NCBI GenBank assembly: GCA_937901465.1
Contig: CALGTU010000034.1
Coordinates: forward strand, 1 to 11,179
Direction of reading: 5' to 3'
Origin: an uncultured Clostridia bacterium
GTDB taxonomy: Bacteria > Bacillota > Clostridia > Oscillospirales > Ruminococcaceae
Length of the DNA stretch: 11,179 nt
Shown piece by piece: positions 5,207 through 11,179 of this stretch. Each line of letters opens with the position of its first letter. Position 1 is the stretch's first letter. A model generated the notes under the pieces. The model had not been told where the DNA came from. It saw only the letters and a program-made list of their open reading frames with translations, and searched no databases. A program made the position numbers and the translations under genes.

Positions 5207-8119
5207 ATGGGAATTAAAAGTAATAAATCGCTTGACAGAAATTATTACTATGACAATATAAAAGGATTTCTTATAATACTTGTTGTATTTGCTCATTGTA
5301 TATATAACTTACAGGATTTTCCCATGATTAACGCAATCAATGATGGCATATATATGTTTCATATGCCTGCGTTTGTTTTTGTTTCGGGATATTTCGGAAA
5401 AAGCAGTAAAGCAGGTAGTTTTAATTCTATAATAAAACTTATCTTTCTTTATTTTGTATTCAACAGCATTACCGCTATCATAACGGTAGCTGACTCTCTT
5501 TTATATCCTCTTTATTCATATTGGTATCTTGTTGCTTTGTTGGTATGGAGAATTACCGCGGATAAAATTGCAAAATTCAAAGAAATAATGATTATACTTT
5601 TTGCAATTTCAATATTTGCGGGATTTTTCCCTTCGCTTGACAACACATTTGCTATATCAAGAATAATAGCGTTTTATCCCTTCTATATGGCAGGATATCT
5701 TCTCAGCAGAGAAAAATCAGAAGAATTTATAAATAAGCCATATAAAAAAAGATTTATTATCGGAGCACTTATTTCAGCAGTAATTATAATTCTTGGAATT
5801 ATAGTTTACAAGCTTTTTCAATATTCAGACGCCGATCTTCTGATGTCTCCGTATGAAGCTCCTGTTGACGCTTTAGGAAGAATTGTTCTTTATATTATCG
5901 CATTCGGTGCTGTATATGCTTTAAGATTTTTCGGAATAAATAAAAAAATTCCTTTTATAACTTCCTTCGGAAGAAACTCAATGGGGATATTCCTTTTCCA
6001 CAGACCTCTGACTATTATCTTCAGCGATAATTTCAGATCAGATGAAGTTCTCATTCTTGTTCTTGCGATTATTGCAACCTTTGTTATCTGTGTTTTATTC
6101 GGAAACGATTATGTTTCTTTTGCAATAAACAAGATTTCAGAAGGATTTTTGGAACTTTTCACAACCGACAAAGATAAAAAAAGCAATTCAAAAACCATTG
6201 CCCAGGGGCTTGTTGTTTCTGTTGCGTTATGTTTTATCGGAGAAATTCTGATAAAAAACTATACAGATAATGTTTATACAGACAAAGAACCTGAGATTGT
6301 TGTTTCACAAACAGATGAGATTTATCCTGTTATGGATTATGATGATGAAAAGATAATAGAAAACTCTTTCAGAATAACTTTTTCAGGTGATCTTATTCTT
6401 CTTGAAGATCAGGTTAAAGCTGGATATAAAAACGGCAGATACAATTTTGATGATGTATTTATTTATGCAAAGCCATATATAGAATCAGCTGACCTTGCAA
6501 TAGGAGTTTTTGAAGGACCTATGGCCGATGGAAACGAAGGATTTTCTTCAAGTAACTATGGTGACGGTAAAGAACTTTATCTGAACTTTCCCGATGAATT
6601 TGCCGACGCTGTAAAAAATGCAGGATTTGACCTTGTTACAAACGCAAACAACCACCTTTTAGACAAGGGAATTTCTGCTGCTAAACGAACAATAGAAATA
6701 CTTGATAAAAAAGGAATTGACCATACAGGGTCTTATAAATCACCTGAAGATAAAGAAAATAACGAAATAAAAATAATAGAAAAAGACGGACTTAAATTTG
6801 CTGTTCTTTCATATACATACGGAACAAATAATTATCCGAGAGAAGAGCTTGCTTTCGGAGATAATTCTTATCTCACTTCGGTTATATATGGAACAGAGGG
6901 TGAAGAATTTGAAAAAATGAAATCTTTTGTTGAAGAAGATTTCAGAAAAGCAAAATCATATAATCCTGATTTTATAATCGTTCTTCCACATATAGGAACT
7001 CAATTTTCAAACGAAGCAGACGATGAACAGAAAGTATGGTTTGAAATATTCAAGGAAAATGGTGCCGATATTATTTTAGGCTGTCACTCTCACGCTGTTC
7101 AACCTGCATTTATCGAAGAATACAACGGAAAGAATATCCTTATAGGATATTGCCCGGGAAATTTTGCAAATATATACAGAGAACACGGCGGAGATGCAAG
7201 TATGCTTATTGATGTATATATTGACAAGGCATCAAAGAAAATTATATCGGGCGGAATTGTTCCACTTTATACAAAAGCACAGCTTGACGGAAATTATTCT
7301 GCTATTCCGATTTACGAAATTGAAAACAACGAAAATGTAAGAAAACTGTTCAGTACGGATGACTATAACAGAGCAAAAGAAGCTTATTCTGAAATAACAG
7401 AATCGGCATTATCTGTAAATCCTGATATTTCTGGTGTAACCAAAACGCTTATATTCAATGAAAACGGATATATCAGAACAAAAGCAAAAGGTCTTGTTAT
7501 TACAGATGAAATGAAATCGGGAAAATTCTTTAAAAAGATTTCTCAGGCTGAGAATATATGTTTTTTAGGAGATAGTCTTACCGAGGGAACAAAAAATGGT
7601 GGGTGTCCTTGGTATGAGCCTATCACAGAACATACAAATGCGGACATAACCAACTGTTCAAAGGGTGGTGCTACTGTAAAATATCTTATAGACAATGCTG
7701 ATATGATTCCGTCAGCCGATTTATATGTTATCGCGATAGGAACGAACGATGTAAGATACAGAAACGCTGAAACATGCGCTATGACTTCTGATGAATATAT
7801 AAAATCCATTGACACACTCAAGAGCATAATCCTTAAAAAGAATAAAAATGCTGAATTCATATTCATTGCCCCATGGTATTCAACCGACGGAGACACTGCC
7901 AGCAGTTTGAGATTTTCTGAAAAAAACGCTTTAAACGAAGAGTATTCTTCTGCACTCAGCGATTATTCAAAGAAATCGGGAGATACTTTTATAAATCCCA
8001 ACGAATATATAAAACAAAAATTATATGAAAATTCAGATAGAAAATATCTTCTCGACCATATTCACCCGAATGCCACAGAAGGCGTTGTAATGTATTGTGA
8101 GGCGGTATTATCAGAATAA
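5207..8119 (+). CDS. three-domain envelope protein: acyltransferase-3 + CapA-like + SGNH hydrolase
   Basis: A 970-residue multidomain membrane protein. Residues ~10-310 form an acyltransferase-3 (OafA/NolL-like) domain of about ten helices. It has DNIKGFLIILVVFAH (conserved His30), HMPAFVFVSGYF at 52-63, and GRNSMGIFLFH with His265. A charged linker and one further helix (331-349) would place the rest outside the cell. Residues ~388-690 are a CapA/PGA_cap-type domain of the calcineurin-like fold: SGDL (Asp395), TNANNH (478-483), LPHIG (His595) and GCHSHAVQP (His627, His629). Residues ~782-970 are an SGNH/GDSL hydrolase: GDSL with Ser790, GTND with Asn847, and D950-H-I-H953. AT3-SGNH fusions such as OatA O-acetylate peptidoglycan or polysaccharide; the intervening CapA domain is unusual. 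It probably acylates or deacylates an extracellular polymer, and the CapA domain may process that polymer. It has its own promoter (5138-5166) and terminator. There is no capB or capC beside it, so poly-gamma-glutamate synthesis is not supported. Confidence 0.88.
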   Translation: MGIKSNKSLDRNYYYDNIKGFLIILVVFAHCIYNLQDFPMINAINDGIYMFHMPAFVFVSGYFGKSSKAGSFNSIIKLIFLYFVFNSITAIITVADSLLYPLYSYWYLVALLVWRITADKIAKFKEIMIILFAISIFAGFFPSLDNTFAISRIIAFYPFYMAGYLLSREKSEEFINKPYKKRFIIGALISAVIIILGIIVYKLFQYSDADLLMSPYEAPVDALGRIVLYIIAFGAVYALRFFGINKKIPFITSFGRNSMGIFLFHRPLTIIFSDNFRSDEVLILVLAIIATFVICVLFGNDYVSFAINKISEGFLELFTTDKDKKSNSKTIAQGLVVSVALCFIGEILIKNYTDNVYTDKEPEIVVSQTDEIYPVMDYDDEKIIENSFRITFSGDLILLEDQVKAGYKNGRYNFDDVFIYAKPYIESADLAIGVFEGPMADGNEGFSSSNYGDGKELYLNFPDEFADAVKNAGFDLVTNANNHLLDKGISAAKRTIEILDKKGIDHTGSYKSPEDKENNEIKIIEKDGLKFAVLSYTYGTNNYPREELAFGDNSYLTSVIYGTEGEEFEKMKSFVEEDFRKAKSYNPDFIIVLPHIGTQFSNEADDEQKVWFEIFKENGADIILGCHSHAVQPAFIEEYNGKNILIGYCPGNFANIYREHGGDASMLIDVYIDKASKKIISGGIVPLYTKAQLDGNYSAIPIYEIENNENVRKLFSTDDYNRAKEAYSEITESALSVNPDISGVTKTLIFNENGYIRTKAKGLVITDEMKSGKFFKKISQAENICFLGDSLTEGTKNGGCPWYEPITEHTNADITNCSKGGATVKYLIDNADMIPSADLYVIAIGTNDVRYRNAETCAMTSDEYIKSIDTLKSIILKKNKNAEFIFIAPWYSTDGDTASSLRFSEKNALNEEYSSALSDYSKKSGDTFINPNEYIKQKLYENSDRKYLLDHIHPNATEGVVMYCEAVLSE

Positions 8120-8122
8120 GAA

Positions 8123-8154
8123 AAAGGGTGCTTTTTTAAGCACCCTTTCGTTTT
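8123..8154. terminator. bidirectional rho-independent terminator
   Basis: A perfect 11-bp stem, AAAGGGTGCTT (8123-8133) with AAGCACCCTTT (8138-8148), encloses a 4-base loop. It is followed on the plus strand by CGTTTT, and on the minus strand the stem end runs into TTTTTCTTATT. It starts 4 bases after the stop of the 970-residue gene and ends just beyond the stop of mtnN, so it serves both convergent genes. Confidence 0.93.
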
Positions 8155-8827
8155 ACATTTTAACAAACATATTTTCTACTGTGAGATATGAAGATTCTGA
8201 CGCTTTTTTGCAGTTTGTTTCAAAAGCACCGTGTCCGCTTTCTTCTTCTGTATCCGACATTGAACGGACTGCTGCAAAAGGAACATCGCAAAGATTACAG
8301 ATATGAGCTATTGCAGCGGTTTCCATATCTGTGCACATAGGGGAAAATCTGTTTATTATATCTTCTCTTCCCTCTTGTTCGATAAAGACATCGCCTGTTA
8401 CCATTGTTCCCTTGACAACTTTTCCTATATGAGTTTCGGGTGTTTCACAAAGAAGGTCAGAGATTTTTTCGTCGGGGACAAAATATCCGCCTGAAACTTT
8501 GGGATGGTCCTCAAAAACCATAGAATCAAGGTCGTGATAATAAACTTTATCGGCTATTACTGTATCGCCGATATGAAGAGATTTGTCTATCCCGCCTGCA
8601 ACACCTGAAACTATGATAAAATCAGCATTGTAGTTATTTATAAGTGCCATAGCGCCTGCTGCTGCATTTACCTTTCCCATTCCCGCGGCAACGATAACTA
8701 CTTCTTTTCCTAAAAATGTTCCTTCATGAAAAGTTCTTTTCATAAATTCAGAATCCTTGCGATTTTCAAGTTTATCAAGGTAAAGTGAAATTTCTGCTTC
8801 AATAGCACCGATTATTCCTATTTTCAT
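8153..8827 (-). CDS. mtnN: 5'-methylthioadenosine/S-adenosylhomocysteine nucleosidase
   Basis: A 224-residue cytoplasmic enzyme (MTAN, also called Pfs). It hydrolyses the adenine from S-adenosylhomocysteine and 5'-methylthioadenosine, recycling by-products of methylation and polyamine synthesis, and it yields S-ribosylhomocysteine. The sequence aligns by eye with the E. coli enzyme: N-terminal MKIGIIGAIEAE with catalytic Glu12, GMGKVNAA (49-56), SGVAGG (74-79), GDVF with Phe148, DMETAA with Met168-Glu169 binding ribose, and RSMSD with catalytic Asp192. The length is close to the family norm (about 230). The start at 8827 has TGGAGG (8835-8840) 7 bases upstream. It appears to be a single-gene unit. 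No luxS is seen in the window, so a quorum-signalling role cannot be argued here. Confidence 0.95.
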   Translation of the reverse strand: MKIGIIGAIEAEISLYLDKLENRKDSEFMKRTFHEGTFLGKEVVIVAAGMGKVNAAAGAMALINNYNADFIIVSGVAGGIDKSLHIGDTVIADKVYYHDLDSMVFEDHPKVSGGYFVPDEKISDLLCETPETHIGKVVKGTMVTGDVFIEQEGREDIINRFSPMCTDMETAAIAHICNLCDVPFAAVRSMSDTEEESGHGAFETNCKKASESSYLTVENMFVKM

Positions 8828-8854
8828 AACATTTCCTCCAAATATGTTTTTGAT

Positions 8855-8883
8855 ATTATATCACATTATACAGTTTTTTTCAA
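8855..8883 (-). promoter_or_regulatory. sigma-A-type promoter for mtnN
   Basis: On the minus strand there is -35 TTGAAA (plus coordinates 8878-8883), a 17-base spacer and -10 TATAAT (8855-8860). The expected start is near 8848, giving a leader of about 20 bases. A second TATAAT copy on the minus strand (about 8865-8870) lies inside the spacer but has no suitably spaced -35. Confidence 0.75.
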
Positions 8884-8905
8884 CATCTGAATAAAAAGTT
8901 GAAAA
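8877..8905. repeat. 8-bp dyad TTTTCAAC / GTTGAAAA holding both divergent -35 boxes
   Basis: TTTTCAAC at 8877-8884 and GTTGAAAA at 8898-8905 are exact reverse complements separated by 13 bases. Each arm contains the TTGAAA -35 box of one of the two divergent promoters (mtnN leftwards, the FTR-like operon rightwards). Much of the symmetry follows from the two promoters sharing the same -35 sequence, so it may not be an operator. Confidence 0.45.
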
Positions 8906-8928
8906 TAATATAAAAAATATGGTATAAT
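8899..8928 (+). promoter_or_regulatory. sigma-A-type promoter for the FTR-like/trxA/pepD operon
   Basis: The -35 TTGAAA at 8899-8904, an 18-base spacer and a perfect -10 TATAAT at 8923-8928 place the start near 8935. The leader is short (about 15 bases) and carries GGGAGG at 8939-8944, 6 bases before the ATG at 8951. Confidence 0.78.
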
Positions 8929-8950
8929 ATGATAGATAGGGAGGTATATT

Positions 8951-9148
8951 ATGAAGGTAATTTTTAATCCTGATGAAGAAATCGTCAGAACTGTAAAAGA
9001 AGGACTGGAAAAGACAGGTGGATATTGTCCTTGCAGGCTTGAAAAAAGTGAGGACACAAAATGCATCTGCAAAGAATTCAGAGAACAGATAAAAGATCCT
9101 GATTTTGAAGGATTCTGTCATTGCTTACTCTATTACAAATCAAAATAA
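8951..9148 (+). CDS. small ferredoxin-thioredoxin reductase catalytic-chain-like protein
   Basis: A 65-residue soluble protein with six cysteines in three CxC pairs: CPC (26-28), CIC (38-40) and CHC (56-58). This fits the catalytic chain of ferredoxin-thioredoxin reductase, in which four cysteines hold a [4Fe-4S] cluster and two form the disulphide that passes electrons to thioredoxin. By analogy, Cys26, 38, 40 and 56 would bind the cluster, and Cys28 and Cys58 would be the redox pair. The plant and cyanobacterial spacing is CPC-X16-CPC-X8-CHC; here it is CPC-X9-CIC-X15-CHC, with the same overall span. The helix before the first pair (EEIVRTVKEGLEKTGGYCPC) also fits the family. No variable (alpha) chain is present. 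Thioredoxin begins 14 bases downstream, which strongly supports a thioredoxin-reducing role. The gene is much shorter than photosynthetic chains (about 110) and could have another iron-sulfur redox function. Confidence 0.8.
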   Translation: MKVIFNPDEEIVRTVKEGLEKTGGYCPCRLEKSEDTKCICKEFREQIKDPDFEGFCHCLLYYKSK

Positions 9149-9162
9149 CAGGAGTGATAATT

Positions 9163-9474
9163 ATGGCTGAAATAACACTTACAAAAGACAATTTCGAAAA
9201 GGAGGTTACAGAATCTGACAAGGCTGTTCTTATCGATTTCTGGGCAACATGGTGTGGACCTTGTAAAATGATTGCTCCTATTATCGAACAGATTGCCGAA
9301 GAATATTCCGATGAAATAAAGGTCGGAAAAGTTAATGTAGATGACGAGCCTTCCCTTGCGGCAAAATTCGGAATAACAAGTATTCCTACGCTTCTTCTTG
9401 TAAAAAACGGAGAGGTTGTAAAAACTTCGGTAGGATACATTCCGAAAGAAAAAATCATTGAACTTTTCGAATAA
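9163..9474 (+). CDS. trxA: thioredoxin
   Basis: A 103-residue cytoplasmic thiol-disulphide oxidoreductase. It shows the classical fold signatures: FWATWCGPCKM with the active-site WCGPC at residues 30-34 (Cys31, Cys34), buried Asp25 in LIDFW, cis-Pro75 in ITSIPT, and the Gly-containing C-terminal strand (VGYIPKEKI). The start is ATG 9163, with AGGAG (9150-9154) 8 bases upstream. A longer in-frame reading from a TTG at 9121 would overlap the FTR-like gene and add 14 non-homologous residues. No NADPH-dependent thioredoxin reductase lies in the window; the neighbouring FTR-like gene is the likely electron donor. The next gene starts 20 bases after the stop. Confidence 0.96.
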   Translation: MAEITLTKDNFEKEVTESDKAVLIDFWATWCGPCKMIAPIIEQIAEEYSDEIKVGKVNVDDEPSLAAKFGITSIPTLLLVKNGEVVKTSVGYIPKEKIIELFE

Positions 9475-9494
9475 ACTATAAAGGATTGAAAAAA

Positions 9495-10937
9495 ATGATA
9501 CTTAAAAATCTTGAACCATCAAGAGTATTTAATTATTTTGAACAGATATCCGCTATACCGAGAGGTTCAGGTAATACGGAAAAAATCAAACAATATCTTC
9601 TTGATTTCGCAGATAGTCATGGTTTTGAAAGTCTTACCGACGAAATCGGTAATGTTCTTATAAGAAAACCCGCTTTCAAAGGATATGAAAAAGCAGAAGG
9701 TATTATTATTCAGGGACATATGGATATGGTATGTATAAGCAGAGCCGATAAAGTTGTTGATTTTGAGAACGAAGGCATAGTTGTTTGTACCGATGGTGAA
9801 AAAATATGGGCAGACGGAACTTCTCTCGGTGCGGACAACGGAATCGCTATTGCTTATACGCTGGCTATCCTTGAATCAGATAGCATTCCCCACCCCGCTA
9901 TTGAAGCACTTTTCACTACCGATGAAGAAACAGGACTTTTAGGTGCATCGGCATTTGATGTTTCTCTCCTTCGTGGAACGAAGCTCATAAATATCGACTC
10001 TGAAATCGAAGGTTGTCTTACTGTCGGTTGTGCAGGAGGACTCAGATGCACCGCAACAATCAAGGCAGAAACAGAAAATTCATCGGGAGAATCGATGAAG
10101 ATAACTGTAAAGGGGCTTTCGGGCGGACATTCGGGTATGGAAATAGACAAATGCAAGGAGAACTCTATAAAACTTCTCGGAAGAATTCTCTTCCATCTTT
10201 CTGATAAATTCGAACTGAACATCGCCTCGATAAATGGTGGTCTAAGAGAAAATGCTATTCCTTCAGAGGCAGAAGCGGAAATATATATCGACAAGCTTTA
10301 TGCTGACAGATTTTTATCGGAATTTCATCGTTATACAGAAGAACTGAAAAAGGAACTTAAAATAACAGAACCTAATCTTTCTGTTCTTTTAACAGGTTGT
10401 AAACCACAGCCTATGATGTTTACAAGAAGTTTTACAGAAAAATTCATATTCCTTCTTTACCATTGTCCGAATGGAATAATCAGAATGAACCCCATTATCA
10501 GTGGAAATGTTCAGACATCTTTAAACCTTGGTATTCTCTCTCAGAATGACGATACACTTACTATGAGATTCTCTCTTCGAAGCAGTGTTGCCGCTGAAAA
10601 AGAAGAACTCAAAGAAAGACTGAGATCCTTTATGGAATATCTTGGCGCCAAGGCGGAATTTACCGCTGAATATCCTGCATGGGAATACAGAAGAGATTCT
10701 GTTTTAAGAGATACCACAATAGAAGCCTATAAGAAAGTATATCGTGAAAGCCCTGAAATAATGACTTTACATGCCGGTCTTGAATGTGGTGTATTCGCAG
10801 GAAAAAATCCGAAACTTGATTGCATTTCGTTTGGTCCTGACCTTAAGGACGTTCACTCGCCCGATGAATGTATGACGGTTTCAAGTGTTTCAAGAACATG
10901 GAGATTTTTACTTGAAATACTAAAACTCAGCACATAA
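9495..10937 (+). CDS. pepD: aminoacyl-histidine dipeptidase-like metallopeptidase (PepD, family M20C)
   Basis: A 480-residue cytoplasmic zinc peptidase of the PepD (Xaa-His dipeptidase) type, which cleaves unsubstituted dipeptides, including Xaa-His and carnosine-like substrates. M20 motifs are complete: GHMDMVC with metal ligand His75 and Asp77, LGADNGIA with bridging Asp115, TTDEETG with catalytic and metal-binding Glu144/Glu145, INIDSE with Asp168, and LHAGLECG with His426 near the C-terminus. GLSGGHSGMEI belongs to the inserted lid/dimerisation domain. The length matches E. coli PepD (485). I use ATG 9495: AAAGGA at 9480-9485 has a 9-base spacer to it, whereas the in-frame TTG at 9486 directly abuts the Shine-Dalgarno and cannot be served by it. 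It sits in the trxA operon and is followed after 22 bases by a DUF819 membrane protein. Exact substrate range is not inferable. Confidence 0.93.
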   Translation: MILKNLEPSRVFNYFEQISAIPRGSGNTEKIKQYLLDFADSHGFESLTDEIGNVLIRKPAFKGYEKAEGIIIQGHMDMVCISRADKVVDFENEGIVVCTDGEKIWADGTSLGADNGIAIAYTLAILESDSIPHPAIEALFTTDEETGLLGASAFDVSLLRGTKLINIDSEIEGCLTVGCAGGLRCTATIKAETENSSGESMKITVKGLSGGHSGMEIDKCKENSIKLLGRILFHLSDKFELNIASINGGLRENAIPSEAEAEIYIDKLYADRFLSEFHRYTEELKKELKITEPNLSVLLTGCKPQPMMFTRSFTEKFIFLLYHCPNGIIRMNPIISGNVQTSLNLGILSQNDDTLTMRFSLRSSVAAEKEELKERLRSFMEYLGAKAEFTAEYPAWEYRRDSVLRDTTIEAYKKVYRESPEIMTLHAGLECGVFAGKNPKLDCISFGPDLKDVHSPDECMTVSSVSRTWRFLLEILKLST

Positions 10938-10959
10938 AATTTTAAAGGAGTATATTAAA

Positions 10960-11179
10960 ATGATAACTGACGGATTTGTTTATATTGCCGCTTTAATAGG
11001 AATTGCGGCATTACTTATTTATCTTCCTAAGATATGGAAAGGAAAAGCTGCTGATATGTTTTTCAGCTTTGCTCCCCCTGTTGTTCTTATCTACCTTATA
11101 ATGATGGTGTTATGTACACTTAAAGTATGGGACCTTTCAGCAACCGCTCCCACATATTCAGCTCTTAAAAACCCTATTC
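10960..11179 (+). CDS. DUF819-family membrane protein, N-terminal part (3' end outside window)
   Basis: The ATG at 10960 has AAAGGAG (10944-10950) 9 bases upstream. The frame is open to the window end, giving 73 residues. The sequence starts with a hydrophobic helix (FVYIAALIGIAALLIYLPKIW) and a second one in FAPPVVLIYLIMMVLCTLKVW, followed by DLSATAPTYSALKN. The FAPPVVLIYL and the W-D-x-S/T-x-T-A-P-x-Y-S-A-L-K pattern match my recollection of the start of DUF819 (YjcL-like) proteins. These are integral membrane proteins of about 380-400 residues with many helices, and I believe they are grouped with the cation/anion antiporter-like fold, but have no settled function. Placement right after pepD suggests a common transcript; uptake of dipeptides or amino acids would be speculation. 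Confidence 0.75.
   Translation, partial: MITDGFVYIAALIGIAALLIYLPKIWKGKAADMFFSFAPPVVLIYLIMMVLCTLKVWDLSATAPTYSALKNPI

Noticed and set aside
7543..7896. 117-residue open frame antisense to the SGNH domain
   Set aside because: It lies wholly inside a well-supported gene on the opposite strand, shows no recognisable motif and has no promoter or ribosome site that I can see.
5207..8119. Poly-gamma-glutamate capsule locus
   Set aside because: Although a CapA-like domain is present, no capB or capC homologue lies nearby, so the polymer identity is not supported.
8861..9121. Minus-strand open frames of 86 and 68 residues across the mtnN/FTR-like spacer
   Set aside because: They run through the divergent promoters and the opposite strand of the cysteine-rich gene; the translations are phenylalanine/serine-rich noise.
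9078..9458. 126-residue open frame antisense to trxA and the end of the FTR-like gene
   Set aside because: It is a shadow of thioredoxin; no family resemblance and it crosses two real genes.
9486..9494. TTG 9486 as the pepD start
   Set aside because: It directly abuts the AAAGGA ribosome site, leaving no spacer; ATG 9495 has a normal 9-base spacer.
9854..10294. 146-residue open frame antisense to pepD
   Set aside because: Its Ser/Pro-rich low-complexity translation is typical of a reverse-strand shadow; the plus-strand frame carries all M20 motifs.

Overview
This 11.2 kb window is AT-rich and densely coded. Spacers are short, Shine-Dalgarno sequences are strong (AGGAGG-like), TTG and GTG starts occur, and the promoters are plain TTGACA/TATAAT. 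These traits, together with the gene families (paired half-size chromate-family transporters, a COG4586-type ABC exporter, a tiny CxC/CxC/CxC ferredoxin-thioredoxin-reductase-like protein beside thioredoxin, and an M20C dipeptidase), suggest a chromosomal segment of an anaerobic low-GC Firmicute, probably Clostridia of the Oscillospiraceae/Lachnospiraceae kind. The taxonomic call is inference. I see no RNA genes, insertion sequences, CRISPR arrays, phage genes or clear signs of recent transfer.

Layout. (1) Positions 1-1763, plus strand: the 3' end of a MATE-family transporter, then two tandem half-size chromate-transporter (CHR) proteins, closed by a strong hairpin terminator that also serves the convergent operon. 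(2) Positions 1769-5055, minus strand: a four-gene operon read from a near-consensus promoter at 5086-5114. Its order is a TetR-family regulator, an ABC ATPase and two ABC-2-type permeases, which looks like a self-regulated exporter. (3) Positions 5138-8148, plus strand: a single-gene unit with its own promoter and terminator. It encodes a 970-residue protein joining an acyltransferase-3 membrane domain, a CapA-like metallophosphatase-fold domain and a C-terminal SGNH hydrolase domain. This is the most unusual object in the window. (4) Positions 8153-8883, minus strand: MTA/SAH nucleosidase (mtnN) with its own promoter, sharing the 8123-8148 terminator in the opposite sense. (5) Positions 8899-11179, plus strand: an operon of the small FTR-catalytic-like cysteine protein, thioredoxin, a PepD-type dipeptidase and the start of a DUF819 membrane protein that runs off the window.

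How the genes may work together. The tetR-ABC operon is probably an inducible efflux or export unit, and it shares a 152-bp divergent intergenic region with the acyltransferase-CapA-SGNH gene. The large fusion protein is predicted to pass acyl groups across the membrane and act on an extracellular polymer. The FTR-like/thioredoxin pair suggests that thioredoxin is reduced by ferredoxin or a similar iron-sulfur donor, in keeping with anaerobic metabolism. Both divergent intergenic regions contain dyads around their promoters that deserve testing as operators.

Five start codons were set from ribosome-binding-site evidence: 572 (TTG), 5055, 9163, 9495 and the GTG at 3377.
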